A stretch of DNA of 64,000 nt. Origin: Lunularia cruciata. Its lineage: Eukaryota > Streptophyta > Marchantiopsida > Lunulariales > Lunulariaceae. The position numbers and the translations under genes are program-made. Below, piece by piece: positions 45,716 to 57,931 of this stretch; within the stretch, counting starts at the first letter, position 1; each line of letters opens with the position of its first letter. Under the pieces are notes generated by a model, which was given only the letters and a program-made list of their open reading frames with translations, did not search any database and was not told where the DNA came from. Where the stretch lies: contig OX419760.1 in assembly GCA_948567375.1 (NCBI GenBank), positions 33,232,001 to 33,296,000 of the forward strand, written 5' to 3'.

Positions 45716-48339
45716 TATGACCCATCAAGATAGACTTAACCAAGCCCCTTGAGACATTGACCGGGCGCACCAATTCTATCTGGCAATGAATAGGTCAGGT
45801 AAACTATTTCTCGGATGCCAGGTTGAACAACGTGGCAATTAAGGTAGGTTAATTATTATTTCCGGGACTTGGAGATTGCTTAAATTGAACATAAATGTGG
45901 TCGGTTAAGTCTTTCTCCGCTGCCTCCTATGCAGTGCAGACAGGAAGGATCAAACTGCATAAATATCGACATTGATTCGGGTGTACAAATATGCGGACAT
46001 CATGATTTGGCCCACTTGAATAGATCTGGTCACAGCCCACCCTAAGCAAATTGTGGTAAAGATTATGCTTGGAATTTTACCGTGTACAAATCCAATCATT
46101 AGACACGACATTGAAAAAGGCAAATATTCCGGTGTTTGTTACTGCGTGATGACGCATAAACTTTCGACATCATTTGATCAAAACCAAATTGAAATTGATC
46201 GATCGATCGACCAGTGCATCTCGGTGATTCTTAGTTAGTGTCCGAATGCCCAACTTCATAATTAGCGAATTCCTTGACTATATATATCTCTAAACATCTC
46301 TTGATTAAAAATTGACTGCAAGGAGCATCTAGAGATACTGCAAATATGATTGCTAACACGATGAAAATTCTGAGATTCTTGAGAATTCAATCTAGTGTTA
46401 GTATTTCTTGCTGAAGTCAGAGTTCACTGACATATGGTCGTGTGCAAAATGACTCCTGTGACATTCTGGTACACCTGAGACGTACTTGTACTTGGATACT
46501 TCCTGCTCATTCTAGATGGTGAGTTATTATCAATATATCCAATGCTTCCTTTAGTAATATGTACGCTTCCTTAATTTGCTATTTTTACATTTGTGCTTGA
46601 GAAGTTTTAGAGTTTTGTATAGATATTTCAATGATGGCCAAACTTTTGTAGCTCTCTTGTCGAAGTCATTGAAATTGCTCACTTTTCATCTCACATGCGA
46701 TAATATATCGAACATCATGTATTCTTAATGTCCGCCAAAAGACACTTGAGTTTGCTTTGAAATTACATGAAATATAAAATTTATTATTTAGCTTGTTGGA
46801 AGCACCGCATAATCTTTTTGTCATCTTTGCACTCTTACAAAGACATGTTCTATATTCATCCTTAATGGCCCTAGATCCTCATCCTCCACCTTCAACTATG
46901 CGTGTGATAGTTACTTAGGTTAATAGTTACTTCTCCAAATGTTTAATGCCAATCAAATTCTTACTTATTGATAATTTTTTCCTCCACTTTTAGAGTATTT
47001 CATAACTGTCTCAAGAGAAATTTTCTACTTGCATTACTTCCTAATACTTCTTAAAATATATATCCAATGCTTCCTTACTTTTCTATTTTAAATGAAAATT
47101 CTAAGAATTTTGTCAGAAAATTTCAATAATTACCAAAAAATTCAGCTCTCTTATAAAAGTCACCGTAATAGGTCCTATGTCTCTTCTCATTTCACATACT
47201 TGACAATATACAAAAGTCATACTCTCTTAATATGACCCTTTAGTTCACAATAAAGTAAAATGCACTATAACTTTTGCTATTCGGCTTACTCAAATCACTC
47301 GGATATTTCTTTTCTAATATTGACTCTCACAAACTAAATCTTTATTCAAGAATTAAATTCCTTTCTTTGATAGCTTTTTACAAACTAAATTGATGAACCT
47401 TTCCACTTTAGACAATACCAAATTCAAAAAATTTAAAGTATACCCTGCAACAATGCGAATCCTCATCCAATCGAAGTTCAATTGAAATTTCTAGGTTACT
47501 ACTTTCCCAAATGAATTGATTACTTTAAAACCTTACACTTTATTCATACAGACACTCGAAGATTTTCTTAATATTTGGAATAACTACTCAAGATTCGATG
47601 ACCATGACTCTGATATGTACACGTTAGAATGTTAAATTCCACACGATAATATGGTATAGCTTTACTCTAGCTTGTAACTGCAATACTGTGACTACGTCTA
47701 TTGTAAGATAATGTAATACATTATGTGACTCCGATCAGGAGAGGAAGAACGTTCTACTTCACACGCCAATTATGATTCATCAGAATGGGTTCCAAAGTTC
47801 TCGAGAGGACCGGTTATTTAATTATTAGGACTGGGGTTTAGTTCCATTCTCTTGCGAAGTGTACGTGCACACAGTAAAGTAAGATCGGATTTGTCACATG
47901 ATTTTTTTCATACAGCTTTCTCACAGATTAGACATGATGTATATAGGGAAATTATATTTGCACGCCTGTCACGTCTACTCTTGACAGACCTAAACTTTAT
48001 TAGCTTAATTCATCTCACAAATGGAATACAACGCACCACTCATTGTTTGCGACACGCCTTCTGATGCAGCGTCTAAATCTTAATATTTGATATTTTGACA
48101 TGAGACAAAATATCAAATAATCGATCAATAAACAAATATCGATTTTTTCAAGACCTTATTTTGTATAAAATCTAAAATTGACGTCTAAGCGACCCCATAG
48201 TAGCAACTTATCACACAACGGATAGAAATTTCAAATTATTTGTCAAATTTTTTTACAATAAAATTATTTACTTGCTGTCAAATTTGAAATTTTTTGAGAT
48301 TTTCTTTTTATTTGGATGATATGATGCGTCAATTGTTTA
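45716..48339. other. intergenic region
   Basis: AT-rich sequence with no recognised gene. The frames at 46053-46238 and 47852-48064 have no family motif. Confidence 0.5.
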
Positions 48340-48476
48340 CTTTATTCGTTTCAACTATGGAGGCCCACTGCGGTATACCAGTATTTGGAGGAGTTGGCAA
48401 ACGAACTCGTGAAGGAAATGATCTTTACATGGAAATGAAAGAATCTAAAGTAATAAACAAAGAAAATAAAAACTTT
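48340..48476 (+). pseudogene. atpB: nuclear fragment of chloroplast atpB
   Basis: The plus frame reads [32 protein letters not shown]. Chloroplast ATP synthase beta has [30 protein letters not shown] at this place, just after the P-loop. Only about 45 codons match, then the sequence becomes unrelated AT-rich DNA. The surroundings are nuclear (LTR elements, spliced pseudogene), so this is a short plastid-to-nucleus transfer (NUPT) and cannot make a working subunit. Missense changes such as GE to GK show some age. Confidence 0.85.
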
Positions 48477-48816
48477 TAAATTTTTAAAAATTTTATGATT
48501 TTTTTGGAAAAAGAACTAATAAATATATATAAGAAACAAAAAGCAATGGATCGTAACAAAAAATTTGCACAAAATGTAGTCACTTTTCACCCTTTTTTTG
48601 ATAGTTCAATAAAACTAAGTTCATAAGCTTATTATCCTAGGTCTGAACCTTTTATTATTGTGAGTTTTATGAAATTACCCGAATCATTTTATGAAAGAAC
48701 TTCTGTTTTTTTAGAGTTAAAGGAATCTCTTGTGCAAGCAATAAAACTCAATTGCATTCAACATAGATTTGTTGCAAGCATCCTCCACTCCCCACAAAAG
48801 GTGCAAATATCTTGAC

Positions 48817-48818
<2 letters not shown>

Positions 48819-48879
<61 letters not shown>
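48819..48879. repeat. (TA)n microsatellite
   Basis: An uninterrupted TA run of about 60 bp. The 87-codon minus frame across it (alternating Tyr-Ile) is an artefact of the repeat. Confidence 0.95.
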
Positions 48880-48880
<1 letters not shown>

Positions 48881-50700
48881 TCAGGGAAAAGAGTACAAGG
48901 CACAAACACATGTGAACGAAAAAAAGTATGAGGGTAATAGTCCTAAATGGCCAAGAAAAATAAACAAAAATGGAGCACAAACAAAAAACAAACTAAAAAT
49001 GTTCCCTAACAACAAGCACCAAAAAAGCAAAGGAGAGTTAAGTTTATTCCTCAACTATATGGTAAAGGTCCTCCAATGGAGAGGCAAAGCCCTAGTTGTG
49101 TTGGTTGTTCCTGCTACTCGTAGTCTCATTTTGAGACTGACAAACTCACTATGACTAGCGTATTTGATCCGAGCAAGCGCGTAGGTGGCAGTTGCAGCAA
49201 TCATTGCCACTAGGGAGAAGGAGGAACATTATCCACTCTGACATGCCTCCAATACCTTTGTCTTGTTGGTGGTTGAAATTTTTGGCTATCTCCATCATCA
49301 CTTTAATGGCCTTATTTATGAGACCGCAAGAGGTTCTATACATAGGGGAGGAGCACTACCTCTATGCTCACATCTTACTTTTGTTTGTGGTTATCCTTCA
49401 CCCTACGGCACTCACATACATTGGGTCTTGACCAATAAGAAGCGGCAATAGGTGCTCCCGATGCATCTAGGCCCCTCCCCCTCAATTACCAGATATACCT
49501 TTGGAGTATCTATATCATAGAGTTCAGGAGTAGGTTACTTTCTAGGTTACAATGTCTGACCTGTGGAGATTTTCTCTTTGTTCTTAGTGGCTTTTAGCCC
49601 TTTTGCATGGGCCTCAGGCTCAGGTTCTTCTTCAGCACTTTTTGTGCTCTTATATTCCATGTGTGGTTCCTTTGGGGTATATTATTTGGATTTTTGGCCA
49701 GTTTGAACTGGTGCTAGTTTAGTGAAGATTTAGGAAAGTGATATTCCATGAGAAAAAGAATTGATTAAGAATTCTTAACTCTAATGCTTAAACCTTCAAT
49801 TTGAAATTTGAAAGTTAAAACCAAAATTCAAGGCAAAGTCAAGATAAAATTCATCAAGTTTTCTAGCAACAAAATTTCAAAACCAAAATTCTTATTTACT
49901 TGCAAGAAATGGAATGGAATGGAAAAACAGACTAGTTACCATATCATATAATTATTACAAAGAAAAATAAATCCATTTTGACCATAAAATGATTTTTATG
50001 AGAATAGTTAAAATTGCATCATCAAGGTTTCACTTGCATTTTGGAGCAAAATATTATATTAGTGTAATATTGATCCACAAATTACCATAAGAGACCATTC
50101 CTTGTCAAGCAATATATGGTGCTTGCATTTAAAATAAAGTAAAATTATTTTTATTTTATTCTTGTTCTCAAAGATATGATTGAATCTTTTATTGTTTAGG
50201 AAGTAAAATTTCTTAGTCAGGTTTCCTTTGGAGTTGCATTTGTACATGCAATAGTGCACTCTGAAGAGTTGACCCTGAAGGGTGGTTGACAGAAAATAGC
50301 TCAAGTGCAAAGACCTTCAGCCTGAATATTGTTGCATTTGAAGGATGTACATCAATTTGAATGCACCATCACCTATATAAAAACTGCCAAAAAGATTATT
50401 TGCATTCAATTGAAGGCCTTGCATGTGTAGAGAGTGGCATCCCACCCATTACTTAGTAATTGAATGCAGATGACTGAAAGATTTTGGTTATAAATTCAAG
50501 TTGTATCTGACTCAATTTCACCTTCTATAGTCAATTTTAGTCACAAGCTAAAGAAGTATTTAGAGCTTCCAATCCATTGTAGTTCTTTCTTGCCTTTGTA
50601 GCTGTCCAAGCCTTTGCTTTTGAGCTCAAAACTTCACCTTAGTCTTTGAACCCTTACCATCTTTGATAGGAATATGGTATTTATACCAAGTGGAGGAAGA
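48880..50700. other. intergenic region
   Basis: No gene is recognised. Overlapping short frames on both strands around 49155-49451 lack motifs. The right end may contain the promoter of the coiled-coil relic: a tatttatacc at about 50680. Confidence 0.45.
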
Positions 50701-51240
50701 GAGTCCTTGAAGGTATCCTTTGGAGTTGTTGGAGAAGATCTTTCCCACCTACCAAGACTCATGCAAAACATCACCGACTAAATCTCTCTTATCAAAAAGT
50801 TACATAAAAACTCCTACTTGATGAAGGTGGAGCAGGCCAAGGCACAGGAGGAGATGGGGAAAATGTGGAACTCGTACAAGGAGGAATCAAGGAGTACAAA
50901 TGCTTTTTTGCATGAAAACTTTGAGACAAAGATCCAAACCCAAACTCTTTTACTTCTTGCAGATCAAACTGATAAGGAAGAAGAAATTAGGAAACTACAA
51001 GGAGAGCTCAAAGCCCTTTTGCTCAAGGAAAAAGGTAAGTAGCATGGTAGAAAGAAAAACTTAAGGCCAAGGACAAGGAAGTGGAGAGCATCCAAGGGGA
51101 GTTGGAGAAGGCCAAAATTTGCTTAGTGACCCTTGATGTACATTTTGTTGAATATAACATTGAAGTGGCGATTCAACTTGAAGAGATGGTTGCCAAGCTT
51201 AAGAATGAAAAGTAGGAGAGTGAAAGAGCCAACCTCAAAT
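50701..51240 (+). pseudogene. decayed coiled-coil coding region (copy 2), 5' part
   Basis: The frame 50818-51042 reads MKVEQAKAQEEMGKMWNSYK, ETKIQTQTLLLLADQTDKEEE and IRKLQGELKALLLKEKGK, then a stop. Another frame continues with KDKEVESIQGELEKAKICLV and IQLEEMVAKLKNEK up to the gypsy 2 insertion at 51240. The Leu/Glu/Lys heptad pattern is clear. The family is unknown. It resembles in style the block at 28626-29571. The rest of the coding sequence continues to the right of the gypsy element at 57932. Confidence 0.55.
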
Positions 51241-51652
51241 TTTAAAAGACCAAGGAGAGAAATTAGAGAATGGAAGACTATAGTGGAGAATCATGTTAGG
51301 ACTCTCAAATGAGTGAAACTCCAAATGCCTAGTATGAACTTGGGATTTGATATTTGTAGGAAACATACAAGGCTCTTGGAAAGTTCCCAAAGAAGCTTCC
51401 TACTAGAAGCCACCTTCTTGGAATGCAAGCTAAGCCAACCGGGAAGCTTCTCCCTAGGAGCCACCTACTTGGTAACCTAAGCGAGAAGCTCCTCCTAGAA
51501 ACTACCTATTGGCATACACATTACTTGATATATGGAAGGTACCAAGAAGTTTTTAGATGCTTCTAGAACATTCTTAGACTGCTTTGATAATTTTCCCTAT
51601 TTGCTAACTTGTTAGCCTTTACTAACTTGTCTATTAAATCCATATTGATACA
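51241..51652 (-). repeat. 3' LTR of gypsy element 2
   Basis: Aligns with 57485-57931: gagtgaaactc-aaatgcctag-atgaacttggg, cacaaggctcttg and gccttta-ctaacttgt. It follows a purine-rich tract on the element's strand. Confidence 0.87.
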
Positions 51653-51851
51653 TATTTCTCCACCACTAGTTTATGATGTTCTCATTTCCATGGAATCTTC
51701 AAACTCTTAGATGGCCATTTAAGCCTTGTGGGAAATGAGAAAGAGGCTCCCATGTAATATCATGAAAGAGATATACTTTCCAAAGAACTTTGTATTCAAT
51801 CTATCATTGGCAGCCACGTTGGATGTTGTGATGTGTGAGGATATGATCAAC

Positions 51852-52921
51852 TTAATAATCCTCATGATCATATATAGGGATGGGAGCAGGAGGAGGTCTG
51901 ACACAAGTGGAAAATGAAGATGGATTAGAAACAAAGGGTTTTAACTTTGAAATATGAAAGATAGGGTGGATTTTCATATGACTAGGTAAGGCAAGTTGAT
52001 AAATAACAAGAGAAATAATTTGGGTAACATCAAATGGACCTATCCAATTAGGAAAAAGTTTACAAACTGGGGTATTAGGTGGAAGGGGCAAGTTACTAGA
52101 AGAAAAAATGACCTTATCACCCAGGTGAAAGGTGAGATCATGATGATGTTGATCAACATATTGCTTTTGCCAATTTTGAGCAATGAGGAGATGAGATTTG
52201 GCTTGATGTAAGAATTTAGATATTATAGACAAGAAGGTGGAAGTATGAGGAATGTGAGATAGCGGGGAAGAAAGAAGGGAATCTAGTACAAGTGAGTCAT
52301 GGAAAAAATTAAGGAAAAAGAGAGAGACTTTGATGCTTGTTTACTTGGAGTCATTATAGGTAAACTCAACGAGCACAAGGTAAGCATTTTGATTGATATG
52401 GTGAACATTGACAAAGGCATGAAGCATATCCTCCAAGGTGGAATTGCATGTTCAATTTTCCCATCAGGTTGAGGATGATAGGCCATAGAAAAAGCAAGCT
52501 TGGTACCAAGTAACTTGAAGAGTGCTTGCCAAATTACCAATGAATTTTTTATCATAGTTGGAGATGAGAACCCTTGGCATCCCATGGTACTTGAAGAAAA
52601 TTTCAACATTGGCTAGCATAAAGGCAACCATGGTATCCATGGTGGGTGCCAAATGAATCTGCTTGCTAAATTTATTGACAAAACCACAATGGCAGTATGA
52701 CTTTGATCTATTTTTGGTGAGGATGTGATGAAGTCAAGATTTACATGTTCCCATTGGGTAGTTGGGATGGAAACTAGTTGAAGGAGTCCACCCAATTTTT
52801 GGGTGCTGACTTTGTTGCATCTGCAACTCTCACAAGAGCAAACAAACTCTTGAACTTCTTGTGCCATGTTTGACCACCACCATTGATGTTGGATTATACT
52901 CAAGGTTTTATCCACAACCAA
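51852..52921 (-). pseudogene. gypsy integrase remnant (element 2)
   Basis: The N-terminal zinc finger and core start at 52921-52613 with SIIQHQWWWSNMAQEVQEFV, CSCESCRCNK (HHCC cysteines) and VNLDFITSSPK (core start, first Asp). Then ADRFSK-like SINLASRF, FFKYHGMPRVLISNYDKKF (second catalytic Asp changed context, DxDxxF) and AYHPQPDGKIE (the Q-DG-E motif, at 52460). The C-terminal part at 52232-51852 reads FHLGDKVIFSSSNLPL, KLFPNWIGPFDV and HPIFHISKLKPF (GPF and HxVFHxSxLK motifs). No chromodomain is visible. Frames are broken several times. Confidence 0.88.
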
Positions 52922-53149
52922 ATGACTAGCAATTGGTATGTCATGGGCTTCTTGAAGCTGAATAAGTCAAAGATTACCCATAACTAGAATATAGATCCAC
53001 ACGAAATAGAAGGTACTCTTGGAAGGAAAAAGTGTTGTACTCTTTGTCATGCATTGCAAGTCATCTTTGTACCAACTAAAAGAAGGAGTCCTAGTGTAAA
53101 GAAATCTTGAACACCATGTGTACCTTTGAGACGGTTGACACTATGGTGA

Positions 53150-53638
53150 TTGTTGCTACCGTGCAAGATTTGGAAGAAGCTTCAAATCAAGATGTTGTGA
53201 TAGTGCATCAAGAATGATATAGAACCTATTAGGTTTGTACTCAAGCTTGATGTCAAACAATTGTAGTGGTTCCTTCTACCAATGATATCTACTCTTCATG
53301 TGCTCCAAATGTAAGGTTTGCAACAAAGGTTTGTGATTGGTTTGCATGATCACTTGTTTCTACTAAAGATAATGCCTATATACCTTTTTGGCATATAACA
53401 TTGCTAGTTGTTCTCAATCCCAAGCAAAGTAATTCCTTTATGTGGTGTTTAGTTGACAAGATACAAAGGCAATGGGATGTAACCCATTTGGAAATTCCTA
53501 TTGTAACACAATTCCAATGGTAAAGTTAGAAGCATCAAAATCAATCACACAAGGTAGTTGAGGATCATATGGTTGGAAGATGGGTTGTGAAGATACCATA
53601 TGCTTCAATTTTTTAAATACTTCTGTATGCTTGGTTGT
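53150..53638 (-). pseudogene. gypsy RNase H remnant (element 2)
   Basis: On the minus strand: LKHMVSSQPIFQPYDPQLP, then VIDFDASNFTIGIVLQ (first catalytic Asp, xxDAS), NGLHPIAFVSCQLN, QLAMLYAKKVYRHYL (Glu of the ELLA motif lost, QLAM) and TNHKPLLQTLHLEHM. In-frame stops fall after VLQ and elsewhere. The left border to the integrase zinc finger runs through a frame-broken linker. Confidence 0.8.
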
Positions 53639-54212
53639 TATAATACCATTAGATAGACAAATTATTTAGAGGTGGAAATTGGCTTGGTAATATCTTTAAG
53701 GATACTATATACAATGGTCTAAGTAGATCAGTAAAATCCTCCCTTTGTTTTTCTCATGAAGAATTTTCCATTGGTATCTCACTCATACTATTTTGAGCTT
53801 CCTACAAGAAGATTCTCCAAATATTCCCTTTGGTCAAAAAATTTTACCAATCAAATAGGATAAGGATTGACATGTCACCAATCCATGCAGATAATCTAAG
53901 GGTGTAGCTTACTGACATCAATCCATATATCTAATCTAAGGATGTAATTCTTTTTGAATGACCAACCAAATAGGACAAGGATTAACATGTCACCAATCCA
54001 TGTAGCTAATCTTAGGGTGTAGCTCACTGACATGTCATCAATCCATGTATCTAATCTAAGGGTGTAACTCCTTTTGAATAGATCCTTTACTATATAAGAA
54101 AGACAAGGTGGTCCTAGGAGCATTGGGTTATTGAAGAATTAAATATTATGTTTCTCTTGTGTTTCTCCTTTTATATTTCACTTGGGGTTTCTCATGTCCT
54201 TGAAACATTATA
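53639..54212 (-). repeat. solo LTR of family C, minus orientation, internally deleted
   Basis: The left end tataatacc-attagatagac is the reverse complement of the family C 3' end. The sequence continues ttggtaatatct, then jumps to caatggtctaagtagatcag and gaagattctccaaatattcc, and ends tgaaacattata (reverse complement of the TGTAAT start). It contains local copies of catgtcaccaatccatgtagctaatct about 100 bp apart (53873-54070). About 270 bp shorter than the copy at 54339. Flanks gttgt and gtttc match only partly. Confidence 0.75.
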
Positions 54213-54338
54213 GTTTCAATTGAAAGCTTGAGGTCTACTCTAAGAGATCAATCAATGGTGCGATCACCTGAGCATAATAATGGATGAATCTTTGGTAAAA
54301 AAATTACCAATCTATTAAATACTTGTATAGCTATGACA

Positions 54339-54939
54339 TGTAATACTTTGAGGATAAGAGAAGAGAAAAACAAAGATTTCACATTTAAACATTTGATGCC
54401 CCAAAGGAGCACATTCTCTTTATTATATAGACAAAGAAGATCTCCTCCAAGGAAGCTCCACCATAGGATTAAGCACACAGATAGGTGACATGTCAACAAG
54501 CTCCACACTTGGATTACTTACTTGGATGGGTGACATGTTGGTCTAGGTCCTATCTGGTTGGCCAAACAAGCTTTGATCGGAGGGAATCTTTTAGGGAATC
54601 TTCCTCTAGGAATCTCAAATCACATGGGTAAGGTACCATTGGAAAGCTCTTGATGAGACAAAGTAGGGGGGAGGGAAGGCTAGCATTTCCTCTATTGGGA
54701 GGAAATGTGCACATTTTTGAGACCTAATTCATCTTTCTAGGCCTCTAAAATTTCCTTCAAAGATTTCAGGTATATTTTGGTTCCTACTCTATTAGTAGAA
54801 GTCCCCATTTGGTGATATCTATTTTTGATCTATTTAGTCCATCATGTGTAACATTTTTCTAGATGTTACCAAACCAATTTTCACATTTAAATCATATATC
54901 TAGCTCATATGTCATAATCATAATCATAATCATCACATA

Positions 54940-54988
<49 letters not shown>

Positions 54989-55178
54989 ATATATATATAT
55001 ATATATAGCTATTGGTTCTAAGGTTTTCAAGTCTATTTTGGTTTCTGCCCTATTAGTAGAAGTACTATTTTGGTGATACTTCTATCTGATTTATTTTGAC
55101 CGTCATGTATAACATCATTCTAGATATTACCAAACTGAATTTCACATCTAGATCATATGGCTAGCTCTTGGTATTACA
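54339..55178 (+). repeat. solo LTR of family C with exact 5 bp target duplication
   Basis: Starts TGTAATAC and ends GTATTACA, perfect 8 bp inverted ends. Flanks are tgaca at 54334-54338 and tgaca at 55179-55183. It aligns with 15267-16017 throughout. An (AT)n tract of about 60 bp at 54943-55007 is private to this copy. It sits in the gypsy RT/RNase H linker: host sequence resumes on both sides (YQRFIHYYAQVIAPL to its left, the thumb to its right). Confidence 0.92.
54943..55007. repeat. (AT)n microsatellite within solo LTR C
   Basis: About 60 bp of AT dinucleotides with one or two interruptions (atctat). It is absent from the sister LTR at 15267-16017, so it expanded after that copy diverged. 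Confidence 0.9.
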
Positions 55179-55189
55179 TGACATAATTT

Positions 55190-55870
55190 GGAGTGAGCCA
55201 AGTCATAATGGCCTTGAGTTTCTCTTCTTCCATCTTGATTCCTTCAAATGAGACTTTATGACCCAAGAAGCTAACTTCTTTCTTCCAAAAGGTACATTTT
55301 GACTTCTTTTAATAAAACTTCCATTGGTGTAGTCATCTTAGGATTTCTTATATATGATTCTTGTGTTTTGTCTCCATCTTGCAATAGATTAAAATATCAT
55401 CCAAGAATACTACCACATAATAATCCAACAATCCATCCAACACCCAATGCATTTGATCAATGAAAATGGCCCGGGGCATTAGTGAACCCAAAAGGTAAGA
55501 CTCTCTATTAAAAATACCCATACCTTGTGCAAAAGGTAATCTTTTGCACATCTTCCCTATCAACGGGGATTTTCCAATAATTGCTTCAAAGATCCAACTT
55601 GGAGAAGTATTGTGCTCCACTCAATTGATCTAGCAATTCATCAATTTGAGATAAGAGATATGCATTCTTCATGGTTTGTTTATTAAGGCCATGCTAGTCA
55701 ATACAAAATTGAAGTCCTCTATCCTTCTTTGATATTAAGAGTATTGGTGCTCCCCGTGGAGATGTACTATGTCATATGAAATCTTTCTCCAACAACTTAG
55801 TTAGCGTTGTTCCAAGCTCTTCTAACTCTTTTGGTGAGCACCAATAGTTTGGTCTACTCATAGGAGTACT
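55190..55870 (-). pseudogene. gypsy reverse transcriptase remnant (element 2)
   Basis: On the minus strand around 55870-55720: LVDQTIGAHQKS-type text followed by SPRGAPILLI (the SPWGAPVLFV block). At 55620-55348: FNRESYLLGSLMPRAIFIDQ (degraded LPFGLTNAPATFM), HWVLDGLLDYYVVVFLDDIL with the FLDD catalytic box, and IYCK. The thumb (GHKVSFEGIKMEEEKLKAIM) lies at 55290-55190. The frame is broken between blocks, but the FLDD box itself is intact. Confidence 0.88.
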
Positions 55871-56244
55871 ACTTGGTAATTGCTAAATCTTGAAAGGCAT
55901 ACCTTGATAACTCCTTTGGTAGATCATTTGGAAATATATTTACAAACTCTTGAATTATTTGATTAACCATGGTTTGATGAGGCTTTTGGCATTCATCACA
56001 TTCTCCTTGCACAATCTGCTTGATCCACACTACATAAACAAGAATATCATCTTCTAAAGCTTGCTTTATGGCTACTTCACTCAAAAACTTCTCATCTTGG
56101 GATTGACTATCCTTAGATGTCTTACTAAAAAGTGTTAGAGAATTTAATCAATAATTCTTACTTTGGTGTTGTACTTGAATTTATCATCGGGTCTAATGAA
56201 ATTGAAACGTATGATGGTAAAGCCAAAATAACCCTAGAATGGCA

Positions 56245-56478
56245 TCATAGTGTAGAGGTATAACTACAAACATCATGTACTACAAATATCATAAACTCCA
56301 AATACTCCTTTCCAATCTTGAATGTAAATACAAAACAATTTCTACCATTTACCATCATCAATCTATTTCCAAATACTTCCTCAATAGGAATATATAAATT
56401 CCTTTGTTTTATACATGGACATGCAATTATTTGAATTTCCAAGTCAACCAAAATTTTACAACTACGATCAAATATCAT
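56245..56478 (-). pseudogene. gypsy aspartic protease remnant (element 2)
   Basis: The minus frame begins MIFDRSCKILVDLEIQI; KILVDxG is the retropepsin active-site strand, with Asp present (VDLE in place of VDSG). It continues with NRLMMVNGRNCFVF and KEYLEFMIFVV as in gypsy element 1 at 21719-21943. The ILGLPWL block lies beyond the frame end, around 56240. Confidence 0.78.
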
Positions 56479-56776
56479 ATTTTACAAGTAAAGAAATAAT
56501 TTTATGGTAATCTTTCTCTATATTTAGTGCCAAGTAGTCTCCATTGGATGATATCAATCTCCATCCAAGTAGCCACCATTGGATGATATCGATCTACATC
56601 AATGTTGGCTCCTCCACCTATGTGTAGTGTTGGAAGGTTTGTGAAGGTCAAGATCAAGACCAAGTTGTGGCAACCAAGGAGTCAAAGCATTCAATAGACC
56701 ATATGGCTTCCTCCAAATGTTTGGGTTTTTGCATAGTCATTTCCAATTTGGTGCATGACTTCAAGCCCCTCACAAA

Positions 56777-57118
56777 TCAATCTAAAGCCTCACCTTCTTG
56801 TATCTTTAGAATTTGCATTAAAGTGTTTTGGAATTGAGTGATGTAGCTCCTCATAAAATCAATTTGTTTCAATTCTGCCAATCTAACTTGTGTTTGTGTA
56901 ACATTTATAGCTTGGAATCGTCCAATTATTGCACTTTTGAAATCTTCCCATTCCAAGATTGACGTAAAAAAATTGCCATTAAGCTTGCTCCACTCAAAAT
57001 CACCACCATAGTTTTGCCACTCTATCCAATTGGTTTGAAGCCAATAAAATTTACCTCCATTCATCTTGAAGATATGTAGTTTCCAAATAACATATGCAAT
57101 AAAACAAAAATCCTCCAT
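56777..57118 (-). pseudogene. gypsy gag remnant (element 2)
   Basis: This is a retrotransposon gag (Retrotrans_gag-like) domain. The open 113 codons contain WIEWQNYGGDF (loss of a Trp block), ILEWEDFKSAIIGRFQAI (family WxxFxxxLxxRF), QVRLAELKQIDFMRSYITQF (LxxLKQxxSVxEYxxxF) and FQNTLMQIL. It lies downstream of the 5' LTR as expected. No CCHC knuckle was identified between it and the protease. Confidence 0.82.
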
Positions 57119-57484
57119 TAAACTCTAGGGGTTCTTGCCTTCAAATACATTGGGCTTTAGAAATCAGATTCCCTCTTCTCCTTCTCAAAATGCTTTTCTC
57201 TCTACATACTCTTGTTGTTGATGATGAACTCTCTTCAAATAATCAAGTAAGGTGTTCAATTTGTTGTTACATAGCAATGTAGATGTAACATGTCCACCGC
57301 TCTCCATAAGTTACAATTGGAAGGATCAATGGTTCATCAAACAAGGTGATTGCATTCAAAAAGTTCTGCTCAAAGCATGAAATGATAATGGTGTAGTACA
57401 TGGACTTAGAAATCCCAACAATTTGGAGAAAGTAAATTTGGTGGTCCATAAATTCCATCCATCTCATTCTTGCTCTAATACCAA

Positions 57485-57931
57485 TGTTAAAGACTGAGGA
57501 GAGAAATAGGAGAATGGAAGACAAAAATTGAAAATCACATTTGGAATCTCAAATGAGTGAAACTCTAAATGCCTAGCATGAACTTGGGCTTTGGTATGTA
57601 TATAGAACACACAAGGCTCTTGTGAAGTTCCCAAGAAATCTTCCTATTAGAAACCAACTTCGTGGAGTGCAAGCTAGCCAGCCGGGGAAGCTTCCAAAGA
57701 GCTTCCTCCCAAGAACAACCTACTTGGCAGGCATGCTAAACTAGTTGGGAAACTTTCTAAGAAGCTTCCTCTCAGAAGCTACCTACTTGGTACACATATT
57801 ACTTGATATAAGGAGTGTACACAGAAATTTTCATGATGCTTTTAGAACATTCTTAGATTGCTTAGCTAATTTGGACTATTTGCTAATATGTTAGCCTTTA
57901 CTAACTTGTATGCTGATTCCATGTGGTTACA
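57485..57931 (-). repeat. 5' LTR of gypsy element 2
   Basis: On the element's strand it starts TGTAACCACATGGAATCAG and ends GTCTTTAACA, followed by TTGGTATTAGAGC as primer binding site. It is related to the LTRs of gypsy element 1 and the solo LTR at 16860. Confidence 0.88.

Larger units (their letters stand above)
51241..57931 (-). mobile_element. Ty3/gypsy retrotransposon 2, full domain order, nested
   Basis: The element reads right to left: 5' LTR 57485-57931, primer binding site about 57472-57484, gag, protease, reverse transcriptase, RNase H, integrase, polypurine tract about 51653-51665 (GTGGTGGAGAAA on its strand), 3' LTR 51241-51652. Reverse transcriptase before integrase is the gypsy order. 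Flanks caaat (51236-51240) and aaaat (57932-57936) form a 5 bp target duplication with one mismatch. Two solo LTRs of family C lie inside. Removing them leaves about 5.3 kb including LTRs. Many stops and frameshifts. It belongs to the same LTR family as gypsy element 1. Confidence 0.9.

Noticed and set aside
48717-48980. Open frame with a long Tyr-Ile repeat, looking like a membrane protein
   Set aside because: The repeat is the translation of the (TA)n microsatellite.
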